This document shows positions 34,390 through 43,657 of a stretch of DNA of 64,000 nt, one piece after another. Made by a program: the position numbers and the translations under genes. Source of the stretch: Oceaniovalibus guishaninsula JLT2003 (GTDB taxonomy: Bacteria; Pseudomonadota; Alphaproteobacteria; Rhodobacterales; Rhodobacteraceae); NCBI RefSeq assembly GCF_000299575.1, contig NZ_AMGO01000011.1:62001-126000 (forward strand). Direction: 5' to 3'. The notes under the pieces were generated by a model. It saw nothing but the letters and a program-made list of their open reading frames with translations. It was not told the origin of the DNA and searched no databases. The first letter of the stretch is position 1, and each line of letters opens with the position of its first letter.

Positions 34390-35442
34390 ATGACCTTCGC
34401 ACCTGACTCTCTCGATGCGTTTCGCAGGGCCGCGTTCGACGACATCATCGACGTGCGGTCGCCGTCGGAATATGCCGAGGATCACGTTCCGGGGGCGATC
34501 AGCCTGCCGGTCCTCGACGATGCGGAACGGGCCCGTATCGGCACGATCTACGTTCGGCAAAGTGCGTTTCTGGCGCGCAAGCTGGGGGCGGCCTTGGTCG
34601 CCCGCAATGCCGCAGCCCATATCGAGGGGCCGCTCGCCGATCGTGACGGGGGCTGGCGGCCTCTGGTCTATTGCTGGCGCGGCGGGCAACGGTCCCGGTC
34701 GTTCGCTTCCATCCTCGACCAGATCGGCTGGCGCGTTGCGGTCCTCGAGGGGGGCTATCGCACCTACCGGGCGCTGGTGCGCCAGGCGCTATACGAGGCA
34801 GAGTTTCCCGCGCCCGTCATCCTGCTGGACGGCTACACGGGAACGGCCAAGACCGAACTTCTGCACCTGGTCGCGCAAAGAGATGTGCAAATCCTCGACC
34901 TTGAAGGCATGGCGCGGCATCGCGGGTCGGTCTTCGGCGGTCGTCCTGCCGATCAGCCGTCGCAAAAGGCGTTCGAATCGCAACTTGCGGAACAAGTGGC
35001 GTTGCTCGATCCCGCCCGGCCTGTCCTGATCGAGGCGGAAAGCAGCAAGATCGGCGCCCGCGTGATCCCGCCGCGCTTGTGGCAAGCGATGCGCGCCGCG
35101 CCGCGATTGACGGTCGCGGCGCCCGCTGCCGCGCGGGCCGCCTATCTGGCCGGGGCCTATGCCGATATCGCGGCGGATGGTGCCGTGCTGGACCGTATCC
35201 TTGTATCGCTGACACCCCTTCAGGGCCGCGACCGGATCGCGGCCTGGCGCGATCTGGCCCAGACCGGCCGTGTCGTGCAGTTGGCCGAGGCGCTGATCGT
35301 CCACCATTACGATCCGCGCTATGCCGCCCAACGCGACCGTGCGGCGAAGGGACACACGACGACGCTCGAGACGCCCGGCCTCGATCCCGACGCCCTTGAC
35401 CGTCTGGCGGACAGGATCGCGACCGAGATGCGCCGGTTCTAG
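34390..35442 (+). CDS. mnmH: tRNA 2-selenouridine synthase
   Basis: MnmH (SelU) replaces sulfur of 2-thiouridine in tRNA wobble positions with selenium from selenophosphate. The 350-aa protein has an N-terminal rhodanese domain with the catalytic Cys95 in YCWRGGQRS and a P-loop domain with GYTGTAKTELL, as in the family (E. coli 364 aa). The start is ATG 34390; no ribosome-binding site is seen, but a hairpin and a palindrome occupy the leader. The gene ends in a CTAG shared with the convergent selD fusion, the source of selenophosphate, so the two form a functional pair. Confidence 0.95.
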   Translation: MTFAPDSLDAFRRAAFDDIIDVRSPSEYAEDHVPGAISLPVLDDAERARIGTIYVRQSAFLARKLGAALVARNAAAHIEGPLADRDGGWRPLVYCWRGGQRSRSFASILDQIGWRVAVLEGGYRTYRALVRQALYEAEFPAPVILLDGYTGTAKTELLHLVAQRDVQILDLEGMARHRGSVFGGRPADQPSQKAFESQLAEQVALLDPARPVLIEAESSKIGARVIPPRLWQAMRAAPRLTVAAPAAARAAYLAGAYADIAADGAVLDRILVSLTPLQGRDRIAAWRDLAQTGRVVQLAEALIVHHYDPRYAAQRDRAAKGHTTTLETPGLDPDALDRLADRIATEMRRF

Positions 35443-37628
35443 ACGATTTCGATCCCGGTATCGGGTTCTGTCAACGCGCCGATTATCGCGGCCCTGGCAT
35501 CGACTTTTTGCAACTCGGCCAGCAGGTCCGTTGCCCGATCCGACGCGACGGCCGCCAGCAGGCCACCGGCTGTCTGCGGATCGAAAAGAATCTCGGCCTC
35601 CGCCCGGTCCCGCAGGATCAACGGACCGGCCGATGCGCGGTTCGCACGGTGCAGGGTGGACCGTATGCCTTGGCGCAGCAATTCCGCCGCCCCGTCCAGC
35701 ATCGGCAGCCGGTCGAGAACGATCCGCGCCCCCGTGCCCGATGCTAGGCAAAGCGCTGACAGATGGCCCTCCAAGCCAAACCCCGTCACGTCGGTCATCG
35801 CATGGGCGTGCCGCAGAATTTTCGCCGTGACAATCTGGGGCGTCGCCATGGTTCTGAACGCCTGCTCGACCCACGTGCCGCGCGCCTGCGTCGCCATCTC
35901 GGCCGCAAGGATGACACCCGTTCCCAACGGCCGCGTCAGGATCAACGCGTCACCCACTTTGCCGCCATCCAGTCCGACCGCCTCGCCTTCAAGCAGCCCC
36001 GTCACCGTCAGACCATAGGCCGCTTCCGGCCCCGTGGCGGTGTGTCCACCGACAATCGCCGCGCCGGATCCGGTCAGGGTAGCGGCGGCTTCGGCCATGA
36101 TTTCGGCCAGAGTGCGTTCTTCCAGGCGGGGCGAAAGGCGCGGCAGGGTCAGGGTCAGCAAAACGGAATGCGGCACGGCGCCCATGGCAAGGCAGTCGTT
36201 GACCGCGTGAGTCGCCGCAATCCGCATCATCAGTGCGGGGTCGTCCGTCACCGGACGAAGCTGGTCAACGGTCAGCACCTGTAGCCGGTCGCCGACCCGG
36301 ATCACCGCGGCGTCGTCGCCGATGCCTTTGACGACAGACCCGCCGATGTCGGGCAATTGTGCCAGCGCCGCGGTCAACGCGCCGCGTCCGACCTTTGCCG
36401 CACAGCCGCCGCAAGGGGCCTGCCCGTCTGCCAGCGCCGTCAACCCGGCCGCACGCATCCGGGGCAGGGCCAGCGCGTCCATCCGCGGCAGGACGGAGAG
36501 CTTTCGCATGAACTTGCGGTCGATCCGGTCCTTCCAGCGCCACAGCAAAGTCCCCTGCAGTCGAAGACCCGCCTTGTCGGCGACCGCCGCCTTCCGGCCG
36601 GTCGATATCAGTTTGAGGTAGTCCCGCTGGGGCCGATAGCGGCGCATCCTTCCGTTTTCGGCCAAGGCAACCCGCAGGTTGTGATGCAGGATAGGCGCCT
36701 GCCGCACGGCGAATACGCCCGCCTTGGGACGCGGCGCATGGGTCATGTGCGCGCAATCGCCCGCGGCGAAGATCGCCGGGTCGTTCACGGATCGCAGGGT
36801 GGCATCGACCGCGACAAAGCCCTGGTGAAGCGTCAGCCCGGTTTCGCCCAGCCAATCATGCGGCCGTGCCCCCGCGGCCCCCGTCACGAAGGCGGCGGGA
36901 AAGCGACGGCCATCCGTCAGAATCACCGCGTCCTCCGTGATGCGTTCGACACTCGCCTTCTCGATCAGCGCGATGTTCTGTTTCGTCAGCTCGGCCCGCA
37001 GGGCGCGTTCGGCCCCGTGCCCGACGCCCGCCAGCGCGCGGCCCGCGTCGAGAACGGTCAGCGGTCCGTCCGGTCCCGCGCCGTGCCGCATCGCCATCGC
37101 CAATTCCGCCCCGGCGACGCCGCCGCCGATCACCGCGATGCCGCGACGGGCCAGCGACGGATCGTCCTTCAGAGCCGCCAGATGCTTATCCCACCGCGCC
37201 GCGAAGGGGCCGAGCGGCTTGGCGGGCACCCCATGTTCGGCAAAGCCCGGAAGGTCCGGCATGTCCGAATGGATGCCGATATCAAGCGATGCGACATCGT
37301 AGCCGACAATCCTGTCCCCGAGGATCGTGTCCTCGACCGCGATCTGGCGTTCGGCCCGGTCGATCCCCGTGGCCCGTCCGAACACGATCCGCGCACCGGC
37401 GAACCGGGCAAGCCGCACCAGGTCGATATCCAGAGTGTCGCGGTCGTAGTGGCCCGCGACATGGCCCGGCAGCATCCCGGTATAGGGCGTCGTCGCCGCG
37501 GGATTGACCAGCGTCACCCGCGCGCCCGGCAGGGGGGTCATTCCCCAACGGCGCAGCAGCAGGGCATGGGCGTGCCCACCGCCGACAAGGACGAGGTCAC
37601 GGGTCTGGGGCAGGTCGGGCTGGCGCAT
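35439..37628 (-). CDS. selD: SelD fused to an FAD/NAD(P) oxidoreductase
   Basis: The 729-aa protein joins an N-terminal pyridine-nucleotide disulfide oxidoreductase-like domain (LVLVGGGHAHALLL at 13-26, IAVIGGGVAGAELAMAM at 164-180, FAAGDCAHM at about 287) to a C-terminal selenide, water dikinase from about residue 400. SelD makes selenophosphate from selenide and ATP; Cys406/Cys409 and Lys412 in CGGCAAK match its catalytic pair. The fusion is a known arrangement, and the flavoprotein half may reduce a selenium precursor. With mnmH next to it and no selA/selB in the window, the visible use of selenium is tRNA modification. Confidence 0.94.
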   Translation of the reverse strand: MRQPDLPQTRDLVLVGGGHAHALLLRRWGMTPLPGARVTLVNPAATTPYTGMLPGHVAGHYDRDTLDIDLVRLARFAGARIVFGRATGIDRAERQIAVEDTILGDRIVGYDVASLDIGIHSDMPDLPGFAEHGVPAKPLGPFAARWDKHLAALKDDPSLARRGIAVIGGGVAGAELAMAMRHGAGPDGPLTVLDAGRALAGVGHGAERALRAELTKQNIALIEKASVERITEDAVILTDGRRFPAAFVTGAAGARPHDWLGETGLTLHQGFVAVDATLRSVNDPAIFAAGDCAHMTHAPRPKAGVFAVRQAPILHHNLRVALAENGRMRRYRPQRDYLKLISTGRKAAVADKAGLRLQGTLLWRWKDRIDRKFMRKLSVLPRMDALALPRMRAAGLTALADGQAPCGGCAAKVGRGALTAALAQLPDIGGSVVKGIGDDAAVIRVGDRLQVLTVDQLRPVTDDPALMMRIAATHAVNDCLAMGAVPHSVLLTLTLPRLSPRLEERTLAEIMAEAAATLTGSGAAIVGGHTATGPEAAYGLTVTGLLEGEAVGLDGGKVGDALILTRPLGTGVILAAEMATQARGTWVEQAFRTMATPQIVTAKILRHAHAMTDVTGFGLEGHLSALCLASGTGARIVLDRLPMLDGAAELLRQGIRSTLHRANRASAGPLILRDRAEAEILFDPQTAGGLLAAVASDRATDLLAELQKVDARAAIIGALTEPDTGIEIV

Positions 37629-37684
37629 GGCACGCTCCTAGCCCAGGGCGCGGGGACGGACCAGCCGCCCTGCCGAAGGCGCGG

Positions 37685-38758
37685 TCATTCGTATCCGGTC
37701 ATCTCCAGATATCCCGCGCCATCGTGAGACCCCTCGAATGTCACCGGTCCTTCCCAATAGGGAAACGCCAGCGGCATCCATGCCTGCTCGTTGAGAGCGG
37801 CCAGTCGAATGTCGAGACCCTTCTGCGCCAGCCTCAGCCGCCACGCGACGGGGACCCGACGCCCTGCGACGGTGACATGGCGTCGGGGATCGGCCTGAAA
37901 CGCCCCGTCGGGCATCGGATGCGGCGTTCCGTCGGCGTCGATCCAGGTCGCGGCCGTGAAGTCGGACGTCCCGCGCAGTCGGAATCCCATCAGTTTCTCG
38001 CCCGCGCCCAGATGCAGGGAAAACCAGTCCCACCCCGTCTGCCCCGCTTCCAGCGGTTGCGACGACCATTCCCGGTCGAGCCATGCGCGCCCGGTAACGG
38101 CGCGCGGCCCATCCGGGAAAAGCAGGTTGCCTTCCACCCGATAGAACGGCTGCGAATAATAGTGGCTCGCCTGACCCGCCGCCGATTTCACCGAATAGCC
38201 GCCGATGCCCTGCGCGACGAAAGGGCCGCTTGCCGCCAAGGTCAGGTCATAACCGAAATCGGGGCCCGTGGCCTGCATCCGTACCGATGACAGCGACGGA
38301 CCGGCCATCCGCCATTCGTCGATCCAGGCGGCAAACGGTTCCGCGACGACCCCGGCCTGTCCGATTCCACCCCGCGCCAGCCGCTCCGCCGCGAAGTGGC
38401 GGTCTGGCAGCGTCAACCCCGCGTGGCCCATCCAGGCCTGCGGCGTCTGCCAACCCGTGACCGGCCCTTCGGGCGCAAGGGCCGAGCGGAAAAGCGTCCA
38501 TTGCACGCCGCAGGGCGTGCCATCCGCCAAAGCCAGGTTCGCGGTCACATACCACCATTCGATGCGGAAGGACGGATGCGGGCCGTGATCGCGCGGAAAG
38601 CGGAACCTGTAATCGGGGTCCGGCTGTGCGAAATCGCCCGCCGACCGGCCAAGCCCGGCGAAACCCTGCGTCCAGGCGGGCGGCGCAGCCAAGGTGGCGG
38701 CCCCACCCAGCACCAAGGCCCGCCTGCGTTTGTCGAAGGACCAGCGATCATCGTTCAT
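37685..38758 (-). CDS. AttH/CrtC-like lipocalin-fold exported protein
   Basis: The 357-aa protein has a signal with paired basic residues (DKRRRALVLGGAATLAAPP) and the AttH-type pattern RFPRDHGPHPSFRIEWWYVTANL, later WLDREWSSQPLEAGQTGWDWFSLHL, shared with carotenoid hydratase CrtC and AttH. It overlaps the FtsX-like permease gene by 11 bp and so belongs to an ABC system, as attH does in attEFGH loci. In those, AttH is thought to bind a lipid-like ligand. No carotenoid gene is nearby, so a CrtC role is unlikely. Confidence 0.88.
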   Translation of the reverse strand: MNDDRWSFDKRRRALVLGGAATLAAPPAWTQGFAGLGRSAGDFAQPDPDYRFRFPRDHGPHPSFRIEWWYVTANLALADGTPCGVQWTLFRSALAPEGPVTGWQTPQAWMGHAGLTLPDRHFAAERLARGGIGQAGVVAEPFAAWIDEWRMAGPSLSSVRMQATGPDFGYDLTLAASGPFVAQGIGGYSVKSAAGQASHYYSQPFYRVEGNLLFPDGPRAVTGRAWLDREWSSQPLEAGQTGWDWFSLHLGAGEKLMGFRLRGTSDFTAATWIDADGTPHPMPDGAFQADPRRHVTVAGRRVPVAWRLRLAQKGLDIRLAALNEQAWMPLAFPYWEGPVTFEGSHDGAGYLEMTGYE

Positions 38759-41156
38759 TCGCGAAAACCCCCAGAAGGCGCGATGGCGGGATCCGTGACA
38801 GCTGCAACGCGGGCGGCAGACTCGCCAGCGCCGCCGCAAGCAGCGACAGACCCCCAAGCCAGATCCAGTCCGATGGGAAGACGTGCATTGGCAGCCGCCA
38901 GCCGAAGGCCTGCACGTTGATGACCGCCAGCAGTACGAAAGCCAGCAGCAGACCAACCGGCAGCGCGACGATCAGCGTCAGAAACGCCAGCAGCAGGGCG
39001 CGCAGAAGTTCCAGCAGCGCCAGCCTGCGCCGCGTCAGTCCCAGCGCCCAGACCGGTGCAAGCTGCGGCAGGCGCATGGTGGCCAGCGTCAACAGCGACG
39101 TGAGAATCGCAAGTCCGGCAACCGAAAGCGTCAGCACGTTCAGCGCCGCAGTCACGGTGAACGTCCGCTCGAACACGTCGAGCGAGAATTGCTTGAGGCT
39201 GGCCTGATCGACCATGTTGTCGGGCGGCAGGCCGAACTCGTCGATCAGCGCCTGTCTGAGGCCGGCCACCGCCCCTTCGGGAACGCGCAGGCCGAAGCGC
39301 AATTCGGGCGCCTGGGGGAACATGCGGTCGAACGAGGCCAGACCCACCAGCACCTGCGCCAGCGGGTTGCCGTAATCGCTGTAAACCCCGGCAACCGGCG
39401 CGTCCCAGTCGCCGGGCAGCGTCACGCGACTGCCGGGCCACAAGCCGTCGCGCCGGGCCAGTTGTTCGTTCACCAGAACGGCTTGCCCCGCGGCCACCCG
39501 GTCCCAGACATCCGGCCCCGCCGCGATCAACGGCCAGTTATCGCGATAGGTCGGATCGTCGGCCACGCCATAGATTTCGCCCGGTGCGTCGCCGATGCGG
39601 ATATCGACGCTCTTGATCGGCAGGATCGCGGTCGTGCGCGGCGCCAGAAAGGCTAGCAAATCCGCCGCCTGAGCCTCGGTTTTGGCGGTGACATAAAGTT
39701 CGGAGGCAAGCCGCTGATCCAGCCAGCCCGTAAAGGTCAGCCGGAAGGACGACACCATCGTGCCGACGCCGATATTCGCGGCCAGCGCCAGCAGCAGCGC
39801 CATCAGGGCGAGGCTGAGGCCGGGAAGCTGCTGGCGCGTATCCGCCCAGAACCATTCCCCCATCGGACCCCGGCTGAAACGCGCAAGCCCCGCCAGCGCC
39901 GCATGCAGCAGCGGCGGCAAAAGAAGTGCCGCGGCCACCAGCAACGCGCCCAGAAGGACGAAGCCGCCCACCAGCCCCGAGGGCGTCAGCGCCAGTGCGA
40001 TTGCAACCGCGACCAGCGCCATCGCGGCCGCGACCTGCCAGCGCAACGCCGCGACGCTGGCGCGGGCCCAGGCGCGCGGTTGCGCCGGGGCAAGCAACGG
40101 CAGTCGCGCGACCTGCCACAACGACCCCGCCGCCGACAGGGCGGTACCCGCGACCGCGATGCCGATGCCGGTTGCCCACCAGCTGGGGCGGAGGGTCAGT
40201 GTGCCCTGAACCTCGGCCCCGTAAAGCCCGCGCAACGTAGCGGCCACATCGGGCAGAAGCATCGTCGCCACCAGCCAGCCCAAAGCGACGCCGATGGCGC
40301 CCGCGATCAGCGCCAGCACCGTCAGCTCGGCCATCAGCAGGGCCAGCAGGATGCCCCGCGTCAGCCCCAGGGCGCGCAGGGTGCGAAAGACCGGGCGCCG
40401 CTGTTCGAATGCCAGGCCGACCGCGCCGCGCACGATGAACAGACCGACAGCGAAGCTGAGCAGCCCGAACGCCGTCAGGTTCAGGTGAAAGCTGTCGGTC
40501 AGCGCGGCGATGTCGGCGCCGCTCTCCGGCGCGCGCCGTTCCAGCTCGGGCGCGATCCGGTCCAGCGGGGGTGCGCCCAGGGCCGGTTTTCCGGTCAGCA
40601 CCAGCCGCGATATGCGGCCGTCCAGTCCCAGCAGACGTTGCGCCACGCCGATATCGGCATAGGCGATGCCGGGTGCGACGCTCTCGAGCGGTATCGCGGG
40701 CGGCAGGTCGGCACCATCCAGCCGCTCGGCCGTCTCTGGCGCGACCAGAAGACGGCCCTCGGACCCGATGAAATCCTGCCCGGTCGCGGCATCGCCCGTG
40801 CCCTGTGGAAGATCGTCCCGCGGCAGGGTGAAGGGATCGACGCCCACCAGCCGCAGCGCGCCGCCGGGCAGCGGAAGCCGCCCCTCGATCAGGGGCGAGA
40901 CCGGCCAGCCGGCACGGCGCAGCGCCAGATAGGTATCCTGCGCGATCGTATCGCCGTCACGTGGCAGAAGCGTCGCGCGCGGCGGCCCGGCCAGAACGCC
41001 CGCCGCGCGGTCATAGCTGGCGCGCGCCTCGGCATTGATGGCCTGCACCCCTGACCAGAGCGCGGTCGCCGTCGCCAGTCCCAGCATCAGCGTCAGCAAC
41101 TGGAACGGCCTTCGCATCCAATGCGACAGCAACGCTTGCAGGCCCGCGCCGATCAT
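38748..41156 (-). CDS. ABC transporter permease, FtsX/MacB type
   Basis: The 802-aa membrane protein begins with a helix near residue 18-36, has a large periplasmic domain, then three-helix FtsX blocks around residues 235-300 and 680-800, and a further helix set in the middle (about 360-470). This is the two-FtsX arrangement of LolE-like or AttF/G permeases that extract substrates from the inner membrane. It sits between the ATPase (ATGA overlap) and AttH-like genes (11-bp overlap). The substrate is unknown. Confidence 0.9.
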   Translation of the reverse strand: MIGAGLQALLSHWMRRPFQLLTLMLGLATATALWSGVQAINAEARASYDRAAGVLAGPPRATLLPRDGDTIAQDTYLALRRAGWPVSPLIEGRLPLPGGALRLVGVDPFTLPRDDLPQGTGDAATGQDFIGSEGRLLVAPETAERLDGADLPPAIPLESVAPGIAYADIGVAQRLLGLDGRISRLVLTGKPALGAPPLDRIAPELERRAPESGADIAALTDSFHLNLTAFGLLSFAVGLFIVRGAVGLAFEQRRPVFRTLRALGLTRGILLALLMAELTVLALIAGAIGVALGWLVATMLLPDVAATLRGLYGAEVQGTLTLRPSWWATGIGIAVAGTALSAAGSLWQVARLPLLAPAQPRAWARASVAALRWQVAAAMALVAVAIALALTPSGLVGGFVLLGALLVAAALLLPPLLHAALAGLARFSRGPMGEWFWADTRQQLPGLSLALMALLLALAANIGVGTMVSSFRLTFTGWLDQRLASELYVTAKTEAQAADLLAFLAPRTTAILPIKSVDIRIGDAPGEIYGVADDPTYRDNWPLIAAGPDVWDRVAAGQAVLVNEQLARRDGLWPGSRVTLPGDWDAPVAGVYSDYGNPLAQVLVGLASFDRMFPQAPELRFGLRVPEGAVAGLRQALIDEFGLPPDNMVDQASLKQFSLDVFERTFTVTAALNVLTLSVAGLAILTSLLTLATMRLPQLAPVWALGLTRRRLALLELLRALLLAFLTLIVALPVGLLLAFVLLAVINVQAFGWRLPMHVFPSDWIWLGGLSLLAAALASLPPALQLSRIPPSRLLGVFANER

Positions 41157-41812
41157 CGGGCGACCGCCTTGCCGTCTTCCAGAAGCAGCCTGCGATCCAT
41201 CCGCGAGGCCAGGCGCTGCGAATGGGTGACGGTCAGCAGGGCCGCGCCGGTTTCGGCCACCAGGTCCAGCATCAGCGCCAGAACGGCCGCACCGCTTTTT
41301 TCGTCCAGATTGCCCGTCGGCTCGTCCGCCAGCACAAGCCGCGGTCGCGCGGCCAGCGTGCGCCCGATGGCCACCCGCTGCTGCTGCCCGCCCGACAATT
41401 GTTCGGGATACTTCGCCAGATGCGGCGTCAACCCCAGACGGTCGGCCAGCGCCGCGTTCCAGTCCCTGTCCGACACGCCCGCCAGACGTGCCTGGAAAGA
41501 GATGTTCGCGGCCACGTTCAAGGACGGGATCAGGTTGAACTGCTGGAAAACGACGCCGACAAGGGTTCGCCGTATCCGCGCACGCTCGCCGTCGCCCAGC
41601 GGGGTCAGGTCCGTCCCTTCCAGCACGATCCGCCCCCCGTCCGCCGTATCGAGCCCGCCGACAAGATGCAGCAACGTCGATTTGCCCGAACCCGACTCCC
41701 CCGTCAGCGCCAATGTCTCTCCCGCCATCAGCGTCAACGACACGCCGCGCAGAACGGCCACCGGGCCGTCGGCGCCAGGATAGGATTTCGTGACATCGAC
41801 GACGTTCAGCAA
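41153..41812 (-). CDS. ABC transporter ATP-binding protein, LolD/MacB type
   Basis: The 219-aa ATPase has Walker A TGESGSGKSTLLH, the signature LSGGQQQRVAIGRTLAARP and Walker B LVLADEPTGNLD, the last typical of LolD/FtsE/MacB-type ATPases. I choose TTG 41812 (MLNVVDVTKSY) because GAGGGAG lies 6-7 nt upstream and the family starts there; the frame extends further with no homology. It is the first gene of ATPase-permease-AttH and overlaps the permease by 4 bp. Confidence 0.92.
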   Translation of the reverse strand: MLNVVDVTKSYPGADGPVAVLRGVSLTLMAGETLALTGESGSGKSTLLHLVGGLDTADGGRIVLEGTDLTPLGDGERARIRRTLVGVVFQQFNLIPSLNVAANISFQARLAGVSDRDWNAALADRLGLTPHLAKYPEQLSGGQQQRVAIGRTLAARPRLVLADEPTGNLDEKSGAAVLALMLDLVAETGAALLTVTHSQRLASRMDRRLLLEDGKAVAR

Positions 41813-41876
41813 CCGCCCCTCCCTCGATCCATCGGCCGATACGCGGCCACGAGGCCCGCCATATAGGGCGCCTGCC

Positions 41877-42521
41877 TCAAAGATCGTGCGGCCGTCCGTC
41901 CCATGTCTTGAACACACCGGTTGTCGCAACCGTCAGGGCATCGAACCGTGCCGCCAGTCCGGCAGCCGACTGGCGCGTCGTGATCGCCGCATCCGGACCG
42001 CCCATGTCGGTCCGCACCCAACCCGGATGATAGATGCCGACGGCCACGCCGTCGGCGGCCAGTTCGATCGCCAGATTGCGTCCCAGATTGATCGCCGCCG
42101 CCTTGGACGCGCGGTAGATCAGCCGCCCGCCGCCCGCATGGGTCGAACTGCCGAGCTGACTGGACAGGATGGCGATTTTGCCCTCGGCCTCGCGCAGCGA
42201 CGGCAATACCGCCTGAACGGCCAGGAACACGCCCATGACGTTTACGGCAAAGGTCTCGGCCCACATTGCCGCAGGATAGCCGTGATCCAGCGTTTCGTTC
42301 CGGCCGGGCAGGATACCCGCATTGCACACCAGAAGGTCCAGGGGCTGCCCGGCCAGCCGATCATGCAAGGCTTCGAACTGCTCGGGCTGCCTGACATCGA
42401 GCGGGATCTGACCAGGCAGCGGACGGCGCGCCGTGCCTATCACCGCGTCGCCGCGTGCTGCGAACAGATCGGCCAACTCGGCGCCGATTCCACGGCTCGC
42501 TCCCACGATCAGGACGCGCAT
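41877..42521 (-). CDS. SDR family oxidoreductase
   Basis: The 214-aa protein has the cofactor motif VGASRGIG, NAG in LLVCNAGI, catalytic Ser in AILSSQLGS and Tyr-x3-Lys in YRASK, all as in C-factor-like short SDRs. The C-terminus ends FKTWDGRPHDL. Substrate unknown. It lies 11 bp after DUF1178 in the same direction, so the two are probably co-transcribed. Confidence 0.9.
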   Translation of the reverse strand: MRVLIVGASRGIGAELADLFAARGDAVIGTARRPLPGQIPLDVRQPEQFEALHDRLAGQPLDLLVCNAGILPGRNETLDHGYPAAMWAETFAVNVMGVFLAVQAVLPSLREAEGKIAILSSQLGSSTHAGGGRLIYRASKAAAINLGRNLAIELAADGVAVGIYHPGWVRTDMGGPDAAITTRQSAAGLAARFDALTVATTGVFKTWDGRPHDL

Positions 42522-42532
42522 CGCCTGCCTCC

Positions 42533-42931
42533 TCAATTCGTCCGCGATTTGGGGATGAAGGGCAGGGGGGCCACCGGAACGCCGTCCTCGATCAATCCGC
42601 GCAGCGCGGTCGGCCGCGCTTCGCCATAGATGCTGCGATGCGGACGCTCACCTTCGTGAATGGCCCGCGCCTCGGTGGCGAAGTCCGCCCCGACATAGGT
42701 GGCTTCCCTTTCGATCCGGCGGCGCAGGGCGGCCAGGGGATGCTCGGGCGGGGCGGCGGCACTGGCGTCGCCCGCGACCCTCGGGGCCATCAGCGCCTTG
42801 ACGATCCCGGTATCGCCGCATTCCGGACAAGCAATCCGGCCACCCCGCAACAGCGCCTCGAAGGCGTCGCCGGACTGAAACCAGCTGTCGAAACTGTGAT
42901 CGGCGGCGCATTTCAAGGCGTATCGGATCAT
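42533..42931 (-). CDS. DUF1178 family protein
   Basis: The 132-aa protein begins MIRYALKCAADHSFDSWFQS and has a CPECG zinc-ribbon half-site, the DUF1178 pattern. It ends APLPFIPKSRTN. The family is widespread in alphaproteobacteria with no known function. ATG 42931 is the family start; ATG 42937 is two codons upstream. Confidence 0.9.
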   Translation of the reverse strand: MIRYALKCAADHSFDSWFQSGDAFEALLRGGRIACPECGDTGIVKALMAPRVAGDASAAAPPEHPLAALRRRIEREATYVGADFATEARAIHEGERPHRSIYGEARPTALRGLIEDGVPVAPLPFIPKSRTN

Positions 42932-42992
42932 CGGCATTTCCGTCCAGGAACGGTGCAGATAGGCATCCGCCGTCATCGCTGCAATCGTTGCT

Positions 42993-43520
42993 TCACCGGC
43001 TGGTGCACGGTGGAACGAAGTCCCGCAGGAGAACGGCAAGTTCGGGTAACGCGACAAGTTGCGATGCCTTGCGCGGCGAAACCCAGCGTCTTTCGCGCTC
43101 GGCCGCTTCGGGCCAGTCGTCGTGCACTCGGTCCACCCTCAACGGGAACAGGGCAACGATGCAAGGCAGGGCAGGGCCATCGTCCATCACCTTCGTATAG
43201 GGGAAGAAGCCGACGCACCGGTCATCCATGCGGCCTTCGACGCCCGCCTCCTCGAACGCTTCTGTCGCGGCAGCCTGGGCCGGGGTCGCCCCGCTGATCG
43301 GCCAACCTTTGGGCACCATCCAACGCCGCGTCGTGCGCGTCGTCACCAGGCAAAGACGCAGCCTGTCCTGTCGCATCCGCCAGCAGATCGCGCCGAATTG
43401 CGTCCTCACATCGCGTTTGCGGGTGGGGGCGATGCGCAAGGCGGCGCTCATGCCCCGTTCGCCGATCATCTCGTCCGGTCCTGCCCTGTCGGTGAACGTC
43501 ATGCGTCCAATTCTTTTCAT
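42993..43520 (-). CDS. NUDIX hydrolase, diphosphoinositol-phosphatase-like
   Basis: The protein (175 aa in the longest frame) shows MVPKGWPISGATPAQAAATEAFEEAGVEG, the variant NUDIX box of the DIPP-like group, in which EAxEEAGV replaces the usual REUxEExGU. The start is unclear: a perfect TATAAT on the minus strand (43524-43519) overlaps ATG 43520. The true start may therefore be ATG 43502, 43469 or 43451, the last giving MSAALRIAPTRKRDVRTQF, close to family length. It faces the HDAC-family gene divergently. Confidence 0.85.
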   Translation of the reverse strand: MKRIGRMTFTDRAGPDEMIGERGMSAALRIAPTRKRDVRTQFGAICWRMRQDRLRLCLVTTRTTRRWMVPKGWPISGATPAQAAATEAFEEAGVEGRMDDRCVGFFPYTKVMDDGPALPCIVALFPLRVDRVHDDWPEAAERERRWVSPRKASQLVALPELAVLLRDFVPPCTSR

Positions 43521-43657
43521 TATAACAACGATAGTGCGTTATTGCGTCGAAGCAACATAGTGCGCGCCACGAATTGACGGCCTGTCGGCAAGACATATCT
43601 CGACAGGATGAACAAAGTCTTCACGCTTTCCCACCGCCCGACAGGTCTTCGCCGCGC

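Noticed and set aside
37685-38758. Calling the AttH-like protein carotenoid 1,2-hydratase CrtC
   Set aside because: It overlaps ABC transporter genes and no carotenoid gene is near, so AttH-type function is more likely.
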